A stretch of 14,783 nt of DNA, taken from Pseudomonas sp. Lineage in GTDB: Bacteria > Pseudomonadota > Gammaproteobacteria > Pseudomonadales > Pseudomonadaceae. The notes beneath the pieces are model-generated. The model did not search any database and was not told the origin of the DNA. It saw only the letters and a list, made by a program, of their open reading frames with translations. Position numbers and translations under genes: made by a program. Of the stretch, positions 6,467 to 14,783 are shown in pieces; the first letter of the stretch is position 1, and every line of letters starts with the position of its first letter. The stretch is from contig DNMQ01000275.1 in NCBI GenBank assembly GCA_003488145.1, positions 1-14,783 on the forward strand. Direction: 5' to 3'.

Positions 6467-7378
6467 TCAGGGGCGCTCGTCCGCTTCCCCTTCCACCACT
6501 GGTGGAATCAGGTCGTCACGGGTGAGCTTCAGCCAGACGAGCAGCATGCCAGCGACATAGACCGACGAGTACGTGCCTGCCCCAACGCCGATCAACAGCG
6601 CCAGCGAGAAGCCCCACAGATTCTCGCCACCAAAGACCATGAGCGCACCGACAGCCAGCAACGTGGATACCGAAGTTGCCATGGTGCGCAGCAAGGTTTG
6701 CGTCGTGGAGATATTGATGTTTTCCAGCAGCTCCGCCTTGCGCAGCATGCGGAAGTTCTCGCGGATCCGGTCAAAGATGACGATTGTGTCGTTCAGCGAA
6801 TAGCCGATAACCGCCAGCACAGCGGCCAGCACGGTGAGATCGAACGATATCTGGAAAAAGGAGAACACCCCGAGAACGACGATCACATCGTGGAACAGCG
6901 ACAGCACGGCACCGAGACCGAACTTCCACTGAAAGCGAAAGGCCACGTAGACCAGAATACCACCCAGCGCGAGCAGCATGCCCAGGCCACCCTGGTCGCG
7001 CAGCTCCTCACCCACCGCAGGCCCGACGAACTCGACTCGCTTGACGCTCACCGAGTTCGCACTGTCAGCGCCCCGCAATGCATCAGCGATGCGCTCTCCC
7101 AGCTGAGGATCGTCGCCCGGCATGCGCACCAGCACGTCAGTGGTCGCACCGAAACTCTGCACTACAGCGTCGCCAAAACCGGATTGCACCAGCTGCCCAC
7201 GCACCTGCTCGAGTTCAACCGGGCGCTCATAGCCGAGCTCGATCAGTGTACCGCCAGTAAAGTCCAACCCGAAGTTGAGCCCCTTGACCATCAGGCTCGC
7301 CAGTGACGCAACGGTCAGCACCACGGTCAGGGCGAAGGCCACATGGCGGACACCCATGAAATTGATTACGCGTTTCAT
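6467..7378 (-). CDS. secF: Protein translocase subunit SecF
   Basis: SecF forms with SecD an inner-membrane RND-family complex that uses the proton motive force to help pull proteins out of the SecYEG channel on the periplasmic side. The 303-residue protein has TM1 at about 11-30, followed by the conserved LNFGLDFTGGTLIELGYE and a periplasmic P1 domain to about 125. Five further TM segments follow (for example GGILVYVAFRF, SLFHDVIVVLGVFSFF, VIGYSLNDTIVIFDRIREN). The ATG at 7378 has AAGGGG eight bases upstream. It is 12 bases after secD. Confidence 0.97.
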   Translation of the reverse strand: MKRVINFMGVRHVAFALTVVLTVASLASLMVKGLNFGLDFTGGTLIELGYERPVELEQVRGQLVQSGFGDAVVQSFGATTDVLVRMPGDDPQLGERIADALRGADSANSVSVKRVEFVGPAVGEELRDQGGLGMLLALGGILVYVAFRFQWKFGLGAVLSLFHDVIVVLGVFSFFQISFDLTVLAAVLAVIGYSLNDTIVIFDRIRENFRMLRKAELLENINISTTQTLLRTMATSVSTLLAVGALMVFGGENLWGFSLALLIGVGAGTYSSVYVAGMLLVWLKLTRDDLIPPVVEGEADERP

Positions 7379-7390
7379 CGTGCTAGCCCC

Positions 7391-9259
7391 TTAAATCCAC
7401 AGCTTCTTCAGATCGCGGCCACCGTAGATCAGGTTGACCATGCCGCGCGTCACGATGATTGCGGTAAACATCGACGTCAGGATGCCGATCGACAGGGTGA
7501 CCGCGAAACCCTTGATCGGGCCGGTCCCCATGGCGAACAGGATGCCGCCGACCAGCAGAGTGGTCAGGTTGCCGTCGACGATCGCCGAGAAGGCCCGATC
7601 GAAGCCTTCATGGATGGCGCGCTGGATCGACATGCCATTGGCGATCTCCTCGCGGATTCGCGAGAAGATCAGCACGTTGGCATCCACCGCCATACCCATG
7701 GTCAACACGATACCGGCAATACCCGGAAGGGTCAGCGTGGCATTGAGCATCGACATCAGGGCTGTCAGCACGACCATATTGAACAGCAGCGCAATGGTCG
7801 CCAACACACCAAAGAACTTGTAGATCAGCACCATGAAGATGGCGACGAAGAGGAAGCCCCACATGGCTGCCTGGACGCCCAGCTTGATGTTTTCAGCGCC
7901 CAGGCTCGGGCCGATGGTGCGCTCTTCTGCGAAGTACATCGGCGCCGCCAGACCACCGGCGCGCAGCAGCAACGCCAGCTCTGACGACTCGCCCTGGCCA
8001 TCGAGGCCGGTGATGCGGAACTGGCTGCCGAGTGGCGACTGGATAGTTGCAAGGCTGATGATCTTCTTTTCTTCCTGGAAGGTCTCGACGCGCACTTCCT
8101 GCTCAACACCATCAACCGTCTGCCGCACATAGCGAGTCATCGGCCGCTGCTCGATGAAGATCACCGCCATGCTGCGCCCGACATTGTTGCGCGTGGCGCG
8201 ATTCATCAGATCGCCGCCGTGGCCATCGAGCCGGATATTCACCTGCGGACGGCCATTCTCGTCGTAGCTGGCCTGGGCGTCGGTCACCTGATCACCTGTA
8301 ATGATCAGTGTGCGCTCAAGCTGAACCGGCGGGCGGCCCTCTTCGCGGAACTCGAAGGTTTCGGTGGAAGCACGCGATGCATCTGAATCGGCAGCCAGGC
8401 GGAACTCGAGGTTCGCCGTCTTGCCGAGGATACGTTTGGCCTCGGCCGTATCCTGCACACCCGGCAGCTCGACGACGATCCGATTGGCACCTTGACGCTG
8501 AACCAACGGCTCAGCCACGCCGAGTTCGTTGACGCGATTACGCACCGTGGTCAGGTTCTGCTTGATCGAGTACTCGCGAATTTCCGCCAGCTTGGCTTCG
8601 GTCAGCGTCAGACGCAGCACGTACTGGCTGTTGCGTTCTGCGGACGTCAGCTCGAAGTCGGTAAATTCCTTGCGGATGAGCGATTGGGCGGCATCCAAGG
8701 TAGCCTCATCGGCAAAGCCCAACTGCACCGAATCCTTCAGATTCGGCAGACTACGGTATCGCACACGCTCCTTGCGCAGCAGACTCTTGACCTCACCCTC
8801 GGAGACGTTCAGGCGCGTTTCAATTGCCTTGTCCATGTCCACTTCCAGGAGGAAGTGCACACCACCGGAGAGATCCAGACCAAGCTTCATCGGGCTTGCG
8901 CCAAGATTGCGCAACCAGTCGGGAGTCGTAGGCGCCAGATTGAGCGCAACTACGTAGGCGTCGCCGAGCGCGCGGCGCACGATATCTTTTGCCGGCAACT
9001 GATCATCCTGACGCTCGAGACGCACAAGGCCACCTCGGCCCTGCTCGTCCAGGGACGCAGACTTGACCGCGATACCACCATCCACGAGTGCTTTGCTGAT
9101 GCGCTCGAGGTCTGCCTCGCCGATCTCCTGCGATGTGCTGGCACCGGTAACCTGAATCGCCGGGTCATCCGGATAGAGGTTGGGAGCAGAGTAAATAAAG
9201 GCGATCGCGAGCACTGCCAGAATCAGCAGGTATTTCCAGAGAGGGAATCTATTGAGCAT
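7391..9259 (-). CDS. secD: Protein translocase subunit SecD
   Basis: SecD partners SecF and YajC in the Sec accessory complex. The 622-residue protein, close to E. coli SecD in size, has an N-terminal TM (about 8-25, KYLLILAVLAIAFIYSAPNLYP with flanks). The conserved LGLDLSGGVHFLLEVD follows, then a large periplasmic region with the P1 domain. Five C-terminal TM segments begin near AAMWGFLFVAIFMVLIY. The LTMGMAVDANVLIFSRIREE motif of the RND fold carries the Asp used in proton transfer in this family. It lies between yajC and secF in the standard order. Confidence 0.97.
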   Translation of the reverse strand: MLNRFPLWKYLLILAVLAIAFIYSAPNLYPDDPAIQVTGASTSQEIGEADLERISKALVDGGIAVKSASLDEQGRGGLVRLERQDDQLPAKDIVRRALGDAYVVALNLAPTTPDWLRNLGASPMKLGLDLSGGVHFLLEVDMDKAIETRLNVSEGEVKSLLRKERVRYRSLPNLKDSVQLGFADEATLDAAQSLIRKEFTDFELTSAERNSQYVLRLTLTEAKLAEIREYSIKQNLTTVRNRVNELGVAEPLVQRQGANRIVVELPGVQDTAEAKRILGKTANLEFRLAADSDASRASTETFEFREEGRPPVQLERTLIITGDQVTDAQASYDENGRPQVNIRLDGHGGDLMNRATRNNVGRSMAVIFIEQRPMTRYVRQTVDGVEQEVRVETFQEEKKIISLATIQSPLGSQFRITGLDGQGESSELALLLRAGGLAAPMYFAEERTIGPSLGAENIKLGVQAAMWGFLFVAIFMVLIYKFFGVLATIALLFNMVVLTALMSMLNATLTLPGIAGIVLTMGMAVDANVLIFSRIREEIANGMSIQRAIHEGFDRAFSAIVDGNLTTLLVGGILFAMGTGPIKGFAVTLSIGILTSMFTAIIVTRGMVNLIYGGRDLKKLWI

Positions 9260-9280
9260 GACGCAGCCCGTTTAATGACG

Positions 9281-9301
9281 CGGGGCGCCTTGCGCGCCCC
9301 G
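9281..9301 (-). other. Hairpin between yajC and secD
   Basis: CGGGGCGC (9281-9288) and GCGCCCCG (9294-9301) form an 8-bp GC stem with a 5-base loop in the 63-base gap. No T-tract follows on the minus strand. In a membrane protein operon whose first product is small and abundant, such a hairpin could stabilise the upstream yajC mRNA or partly reduce secD expression. This is inference. Confidence 0.5.
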
Positions 9302-9322
9302 TCGATATTGAATGAAGTCAGC

Positions 9323-9649
9323 TCAGATGGCTTTCAGAGTGCCCTTGGGCAACGTTGCGGCGATCGCTACTTTCTGGAACTTCAGCTCAACGTTGTCGGA
9401 CACCTCGATCACCACGAAGTCATCGGCGACCTTGGTGACCTTGCCAGCGATACCGCCGGAAGTGACCACTTCGTCGCCCTTCTGCAGGCCGGCGATCAGG
9501 TTCTTGTGTTCCTTGGCACGCTTGGACTGGGGACGCCAGATCATCAGGTAGAAGATGACCAGAAAACCGACCAGAAAAACCCACTCGAAACCAGTACCAG
9601 CAGGACCAGCAGCCTCCTGGGCATAGGCGGCGGGAATCAGAAAGCTCAT
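9323..9649 (-). CDS. yajC: Sec translocon accessory subunit YajC
   Basis: YajC is a small single-span inner-membrane protein that copurifies with SecDF. The 108-residue protein has one TM segment at about 22-40 (EWVFLVGFLVIFYLMIWRPQ), followed by the family motif RPQSKRAKEH and a cytoplasmic domain with GLQKGDEVVTSGGIAGKV. AGGAG is six bases before the ATG at 9649. It is 42 bases after tgt, continuing the conserved queA-tgt-yajC-secD-secF cluster. Confidence 0.97.
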   Translation of the reverse strand: MSFLIPAAYAQEAAGPAGTGFEWVFLVGFLVIFYLMIWRPQSKRAKEHKNLIAGLQKGDEVVTSGGIAGKVTKVADDFVVIEVSDNVELKFQKVAIAATLPKGTLKAI

Positions 9650-9691
9650 GTAGCACTCCTGTTGCAGAAAGGATTATTTTGTTCTGGCACG

Positions 9692-11871
<2,180 letters not shown>

Positions 11872-11903
11872 GGATCGGAGGTCGGGACGCGGAAAGGGCG
11901 CAA

Positions 11904-11909
11904 ATCTTA
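11904..11909 (-). promoter_or_regulatory. Possible -10 box for the queA-tgt-yajC-secDF operon
   Basis: The minus strand reads TAAGAT (within GGATAAGATTTG) about 33 bases before the queA ATG. No good -35 hexamer is found at normal spacing, so this is a weak candidate. It lies in the 113-base gap shared with the divergent tRNA promoter. Confidence 0.3.
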
Positions 11910-11942
11910 TCCGAAACACGTCGACCTGACCACGCCAAGCGA

Positions 11943-11971
11943 TTGACCACCCCGTCGCGCATCCCTATACT
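11943..11971 (+). promoter_or_regulatory. Promoter of tRNA-Leu
   Basis: TTGACC (11943-11948), a 17-base spacer and TATACT (11966-11971) are near the sigma70 consensus and lie 13 bases before the tRNA. The bases after the -10 box are GCGCGCCC, a GC-rich discriminator of the kind linked to stringent (ppGpp) control of stable RNA genes. Confidence 0.85.
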
Positions 11972-11984
11972 GCGCGCCCACTGT

Positions 11985-12071
11985 GCCTCGATGGCGGAAT
12001 CGGTAGACGCAGCGGATTCAAAATCCGCCGTTGGTAACAACGTGAGAGTTCGAGTCTCTCTCGAGGCACCA
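11985..12071 (+). tRNA. tRNA-Leu (anticodon CAA)
   Basis: The 87-base sequence folds as a class II tRNA. The acceptor stem is GCCTCGA with TCGAGGC, the discriminator is A12068, and CCA is encoded at 12069-12071. The anticodon stem is GCGGA/TCCGC with loop TTCAAAA, giving anticodon CAA, which reads UUG. The long variable arm is CGTTG-GTAA-CAACG, and the T arm is GAGAG-TTCGAGT-CTCTC. The long variable arm and A discriminator agree with leucine identity. Confidence 0.98.
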
Positions 12072-12414
12072 TCAGTGAATCGCTACAACGCAGCCAAGCT
12101 GCATGCTTAGCGAAACGGGCAACCGGATCGCCTGCAAGTCTAACGCCGTAGCGAAGCTTCAAAGCGCACCAAGCCGCATGCAAGCATCCAGACAATCTGG
12201 ATCGGCAGCACGGCAAGCAACGTCAGCTACATCGCTTTTCCTCAGACTGACACTCGATATCGATGCAGTCGACTCATGGCATTGCCTCTCTCGCAACAGC
12301 GAATAAGGCGAGTCAAAGCCACGTCAAAAAGCGCCAAATAGCGCCGCCTGGACAGGCAAATTCTATGGCTCCGAGGGGTTGGCATTCCCTGGCGAGTTAT
12401 CGTAGAGTGTGCCC
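12072..12414. other. Noncoding stretch downstream of tRNA-Leu
   Basis: Between the tRNA and the presumed cold-shock leader I see no convincing gene on either strand. Three 60-base lines I counted by eye have 53-58 percent G+C, a little below the neighbours. A 7-bp hairpin (ATCCAGA/TCTGGAT around CAA, 12186-12202) and a 5-bp one (GCAGC/GCTGC, 12090-12102) are present. Neither has a T-tract, so the tRNA's transcription end is unclear. Open frames here lack ribosome binding sites and family resemblance. Confidence 0.6.
12379..12408 (+). promoter_or_regulatory. Candidate promoter of the cold-shock gene
   Basis: TTGGCA (12379-12384) and TAGAGT (12403-12408) are separated by 18 bases. The start would fall near 12415, giving a leader of about 150 bases, similar in length to that of E. 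coli cspA. The -10 match is only moderate. Confidence 0.35.
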
Positions 12415-12566
12415 ACTGTGTTTGCATGGGTCGCTGTTGAATCGTGACCTGGTGCAGTAGATCTTCAGATCCGCTACTCCGCTCGACTCTCTTACTCCTT
12501 GCAACCAGTTCCAGCTTCCTGCTCTGCGGGGGCAATTCTACTTTTGAGTTTCAAGGATACAAAGAC
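12415..12566 (+). promoter_or_regulatory. Probable long 5' leader of the cold-shock gene
   Basis: About 150 bases with no convincing coding content precede the start codon, ending in CAAGGATACAAAGAC before the ATG. Long structured leaders that control translation and stability with temperature are known for cspA-type genes. I could not recognise a clear copy of the E. coli cold box. The stretch includes short complementary pieces (GTAG at 12461 onward with CTAC near 12475). Boundaries depend on the uncertain promoter. Confidence 0.35.
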
Positions 12567-12779
12567 ATGTCGAATCGTCAGAACGGTACCGTCAAGTGGT
12601 TTAACGACGAGAAAGGTTTTGGTTTCATCACTCCCGAGAGCGGTCCGGATCTGTTCGTGCACTTCCGCGCGATCGAAGGCAACGGCTTCAAGAGCCTGAA
12701 AGAAGGCCAGAAAGTCAGTTTCGTCGCAGTGCAAGGTCAAAAGGGCATGCAGGCAGACCAGGTTCAGATCCTGGGCTAA
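12567..12779 (+). CDS. Cold-shock domain protein (CspA/CapB-like)
   Basis: This is a 70-residue single cold-shock domain that binds single-stranded RNA and DNA, melting mRNA structure as an RNA chaperone. RNP1 is KGFGFI (16-21) and RNP2 is LFVHF (29-33), with the aromatic face W11, F12, F18, F20, F30, H32 and F33 intact. The start [20 protein letters not shown] is typical of Pseudomonas CapB/CspA proteins. The frame is open 41 codons further upstream, but family length and the AAGGA about 10 bases before the ATG at 12567 decide the start. Whether this copy is cold-induced or constitutive cannot be read from the protein. It stands alone, with its own terminator. Confidence 0.95.
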   Translation: MSNRQNGTVKWFNDEKGFGFITPESGPDLFVHFRAIEGNGFKSLKEGQKVSFVAVQGQKGMQADQVQILG

Positions 12780-12791
12780 GCCTCTTCTCCG

Positions 12792-12825
12792 AAAAGCCCC
12801 TGATGGCAACATCAGGGGCTTTTTT
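12792..12825 (+). terminator. Intrinsic terminator of the cold-shock gene
   Basis: AAAAGCCCCTGATG (12792-12805) and CATCAGGGGCTTTT (12810-12823) form a perfect 14-bp stem closed by a GCAA tetraloop, followed by more T. It lies 12 bases after the stop codon. Confidence 0.95.
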
Positions 12826-12840
12826 ATGCGCGCACTTCCG

Positions 12841-12846
12841 TAGAAT
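12841..12846 (+). promoter_or_regulatory. Possible -10 box for the RDD gene
   Basis: TAGAAT lies 32 bases before the RDD start codon, just after the terminator of the previous gene. The bases at the -35 position (CTTTTT, part of the terminator tail) match poorly, so support is limited to position and the -10 hexamer. Confidence 0.35.
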
Positions 12847-12877
12847 GCGCCGCCCACCTCTTTGATCGAGACACCCA

Positions 12878-13375
12878 ATGCGCAGACACCTGCTCAGCCC
12901 GCAGGGCCAGTTTCCCGCCGCCGGCCTGGTACGCCGGCTTGCTGCAATGTTCTATGACAGCCTGCTGTGCATCGCCTTGATGATGGTAGTGACACTGCTC
13001 TATCAGCAAGTGCTGCTGCGACTGCTCTACGGCAGCGAACAGCTGCACCAGCTCGCGAATGCCGGCCGCCTGGACATCGACCCCCTGCTCTCGACGCTGC
13101 TGCTGTTCAGCCTGTTCGGCTTCTTCGCCAAGTTCTGGACCCACAGCGGCCAAACGCTTGGCATGCAGGTCTGGGGCATCCGGATCCAGAATGCAGACGG
13201 AACCGCCATCGATCTTTGGCAGGCGCTTCTGCGTTTTCTGATCGCACTGGTTTCGCTGCTGTGCCTGGGCATGGGTTATTGGTGGATGCTGCTCGACAAA
13301 CAGAACCGCACCTGGCACGACATGTACTCGGAGAGCCAGGCCGTTCAGCTACCGAAGAACATTCACAAGAAGTGA
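12878..13375 (+). CDS. RDD family integral membrane protein
   Basis: The 165-residue protein has three predicted membrane spans at about 24-46, 69-86 and 116-136. It also shows the RDD family signature: an arginine pair and Asp in the first helix (LVRRLAAMFYDSLL, R19/R20 and D27), HSGQTLGMQVWGIRI between spans 2 and 3, and a second Asp in the C-terminal NRTWHDMYSES (D148). RDD proteins are small inner-membrane proteins. A few have been linked to ion or amine transport, but the role of this one cannot be inferred. The ATG at 12878 has only a weak GAGA upstream. It is convergent with lptG across a strong hairpin. Confidence 0.88.
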   Translation: MRRHLLSPQGQFPAAGLVRRLAAMFYDSLLCIALMMVVTLLYQQVLLRLLYGSEQLHQLANAGRLDIDPLLSTLLLFSLFGFFAKFWTHSGQTLGMQVWGIRIQNADGTAIDLWQALLRFLIALVSLLCLGMGYWWMLLDKQNRTWHDMYSESQAVQLPKNIHKK

Positions 13376-13423
13376 CTTTGCTCTGCGCACCGAACCAACA
13401 CTGACCTAAACCTTGTCGACAGC

Positions 13424-13448
13424 GCCTCCGGCGGTTCACGCCGGAGGC
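13424..13448. terminator. Hairpin terminator-like element between the RDD gene and lptG
   Basis: GCCTCCGGCG (13424-13433) and CGCCGGAGGC (13439-13448) form a perfect 10-bp GC stem with a GTTCA loop in the 78-base gap between convergent genes. No T-tract follows on either strand, so termination efficiency is uncertain, but position and symmetry suit a shared terminator or mRNA 3'-end protector. Confidence 0.6.
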
Positions 13449-13453
13449 ACCCG

Positions 13454-14515
13454 TCATCCCGCCCGACGCAGCAACCAGGCACCGATGAGTGCACAGATGC
13501 CCGCTGGCAGCACCACCGCAAGCAACGGCGAGAAGCCGAACACCTGGCTAGCCGGCCCGAGCAAATCCTGAATAATGCGGAATACGAAGCCGACCACTAC
13601 GCCGGTAAAGATGCGCTGACCAAGCGTGACCGAGCGCAGCGGCCCGAAGATGAACGAGATCGCCAGCAGCACCAGCGCAACGGTGACGGCCGGCTGCAGC
13701 ACCTTGGTCCAGAATGCCAGCCAGTAACGACCGTTGTTCAACCCCTGCTCGCCCAGGTAGTGGATATAGCGCCACAAGCCGGTGATCGACAGCGCTTCCG
13801 GCTCCATCACCACCGTGCCGAGCAGCTGCGGCGTCAGCTGAACATCCCAGCGCTCCTGCGGCGTGCGCACCACCTCGGTGTGATCGCCGCGAAAATGGGT
13901 GGTCGAGATATTCTCGAGCAGCCAGTGATCAGCCTGATAGCTGGCGCGACGGGCAAAACTGGACGACAACAGGCGGCGCTCGTCATCGAAGCGATAACGT
14001 GTCACCCCCACCAGCATGCCGCCGGGCTGCACGGCGTTGACGTGCACGAACTCGTTCTCCTGCCGATGCCACAGGCCGCGTTTGCTGCTCTGCGCCTCGC
14101 CTGCGCCCTGCGCCAGGGAGCGCCGTGCCTGGGCGATGTCCTCGGTCGCTGGCGCAACGTACTCACCGATCAGAATGCCGGCAATGAGCAGCACCAGCAT
14201 CGGCTTCATCACCGCCACCACGATGCGCCCCAGCGAGACACCAGCCGCGCGCATGATGGTCAGCTCGCTGCTGCTGGCAAGTGTGCCAAGGCCGATCAAA
14301 CAACCGATCAGTGCCGCCATAGGCAGCATTTCATACAGACGCCGAGGCGACGTCAGCAGCACGTACTGCAGGGCATCGCCCAGCCCGTAGCTGCCTTCTA
14401 CATCACTCAATTCATCGATGAACGCGAATAGCAGAGCCAGACCCACGATGATGCCGAGGACAGTCAGAATCGCGAGAAAGACATGGACTCCGATGTAGCG
14501 ATCCAGCTTAACCAC
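13454..14515 (-). CDS. lptG: LPS export permease LptG
   Basis: LptG, with LptF and the ATPase LptB2, forms the inner-membrane ABC transporter that extracts lipopolysaccharide and passes it to LptC, then LptA and LptD. From GTG 14515 it has 353 residues: VVKLDRYIGVHVF, three N-terminal spans (ILTVLGIIVGLALLFAF; LPMAALIGCLIGLGTLAS; MLVLLIAGILIGEYV), a periplasmic jelly-roll domain (about 125-260) and three C-terminal spans ending in ALIGAWLLRRAG. The coupling-helix region SSSELTIMRAAGVS is clear. GGGAGG six bases upstream supports this start; the frame is open to an ATG at 14536, which I think is too early. It overlaps the lptF 3' end by eight bases. Confidence 0.95.
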   Translation of the reverse strand: MVKLDRYIGVHVFLAILTVLGIIVGLALLFAFIDELSDVEGSYGLGDALQYVLLTSPRRLYEMLPMAALIGCLIGLGTLASSSELTIMRAAGVSLGRIVVAVMKPMLVLLIAGILIGEYVAPATEDIAQARRSLAQGAGEAQSSKRGLWHRQENEFVHVNAVQPGGMLVGVTRYRFDDERRLLSSSFARRASYQADHWLLENISTTHFRGDHTEVVRTPQERWDVQLTPQLLGTVVMEPEALSITGLWRYIHYLGEQGLNNGRYWLAFWTKVLQPAVTVALVLLAISFIFGPLRSVTLGQRIFTGVVVGFVFRIIQDLLGPASQVFGFSPLLAVVLPAGICALIGAWLLRRAG

Positions 14516-14783
14516 GAGCCACCTCCCGCTGCGCACTGCCCTTCTTCATCCGCAGCCTGATCGGCTCCCAGTACAGCATCAACAGGCCTATCGTCAGGAA
14601 CAGCCCGTGCACCCACCAAAGGCCCAGCGCCATCGGGATTCGCCCCTTGTCCAGCGCACCGCGCACGGCGATCAGCAACGCGAGGTAGGTCATGTACAGA
14701 AGGATCGCCGGCAGCAGCTTGAGAAAACGCCCCTGTCGCGGATTCACCTTGGCCAGCGGCACCGCGAGCACGGTGACGACGAA
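14508..14783 (-). CDS. lptF: LPS export permease LptF, C-terminal part (partial)
   Basis: The last 91 codons and stop of lptF are inside the window; the 5' part lies beyond the right edge. The visible part reads FVVTVLAVPLAKVNPRQGRF, then LLPAILLYMTYLALLIAVR, DKGRIPMALGLWWVHGLFL and a final span ending at YWEPIRLR, followed by a basic tail. This is the usual LptF C-terminus with its last spans and the VNPRQGRF motif. LptF pairs with LptG in the transporter. The stop TAA at 14508-14510 lies within the first codons of lptG, so translation is probably coupled. Confidence 0.93.
   Translation of the reverse strand, partial: FVVTVLAVPLAKVNPRQGRFLKLLPAILLYMTYLALLIAVRGALDKGRIPMALGLWWVHGLFLTIGLLMLYWEPIRLRMKKGSAQREVARG

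Noticed and set aside
12186..12202. ATCCAGA-CAA-TCTGGAT hairpin as the terminator of tRNA-Leu
   Set aside because: The stem is short, there is no T-tract after it, and it lies more than 110 bases after the tRNA. It is noted in the noncoding stretch but not called a terminator.
11965..12216. An 83-codon minus-strand open frame across the tRNA containing VPRERLELSRCYQRRILNPL
   Set aside because: It is the antisense translation of the tRNA-Leu gene. Such peptides appear in databases as spurious proteins; there is no ribosome binding site or family.
12444..12566. A 41-codon in-frame extension of the cold-shock protein with a hydrophobic stretch, looking like a signal peptide
   Set aside because: Cold-shock domain proteins of this type are cytoplasmic and about 70 residues long. 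The ribosome binding site is at the internal ATG, and the extension shows no conservation I recognise.

Overview
The window looks like core chromosome of a gammaproteobacterium of the genus Pseudomonas in the broad sense. The P. stutzeri (Stutzerimonas) group is my best guess, from protein similarity as I remember it and from gene order; I could not run a comparison. The order hscA-hscB-iscA-iscU-iscS-iscR-cysE-trmJ / suhB / glycine-zipper protein-secF-secD-yajC-tgt-queA / tRNA-Leu / lptG-lptF follows the conserved Pseudomonas arrangement (PA3810s to PA3820s of P. aeruginosa). I see no insertion sequence, phage gene, CRISPR array or toxin-antitoxin pair.

Left part (1-4820, all minus strand): the ISC iron-sulfur assembly operon is read leftwards from a clear sigma70 promoter at 3141-3169. 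Its -35 box lies inside a typical IscR type 1 operator, and a second 25-bp palindrome abuts it. IscR, IscS (sulfur donor), IscU (scaffold), IscA (carrier), HscB and the first 11 codons of HscA follow. Upstream on the same strand are trmJ (tRNA 2'-O-methyltransferase) and cysE (serine acetyltransferase), overlapping by one base. CysE makes the precursor of cysteine, the sulfur source IscS uses.

Middle (4821-11984): suhB is divergent from trmJ and ends at a strong bidirectional terminator. Converging on it is a long minus-strand operon: queA-tgt (queuosine modification of tRNA), yajC-secD-secF (the accessory complex of the Sec translocon) and, last, an exported glycine-zipper protein of unknown function. 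Several intercistronic hairpins lie in this operon; the one after secF can fold in two mutually exclusive ways.

Right part (11943-14783): a tRNA-Leu(CAA) gene with its own near-consensus promoter is divergent from queA. It is followed by about 340 bases in which I see no gene, then a small cold-shock protein gene with a probable long leader and a strong terminator, and an RDD-family membrane protein gene. Convergent to these are lptG and the 3' part of lptF, the inner-membrane permease of the lipopolysaccharide export machine.

The window is mostly well-known housekeeping biology. The items worth a second look are regulatory or architectural: the tandem IscR-type operator, the alternative hairpins after secF, the short CysE with an unusual C-terminus, the unexplained glycine-zipper gene, and the noncoding stretch and leader before the cold-shock gene. 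I found no convincing new system.
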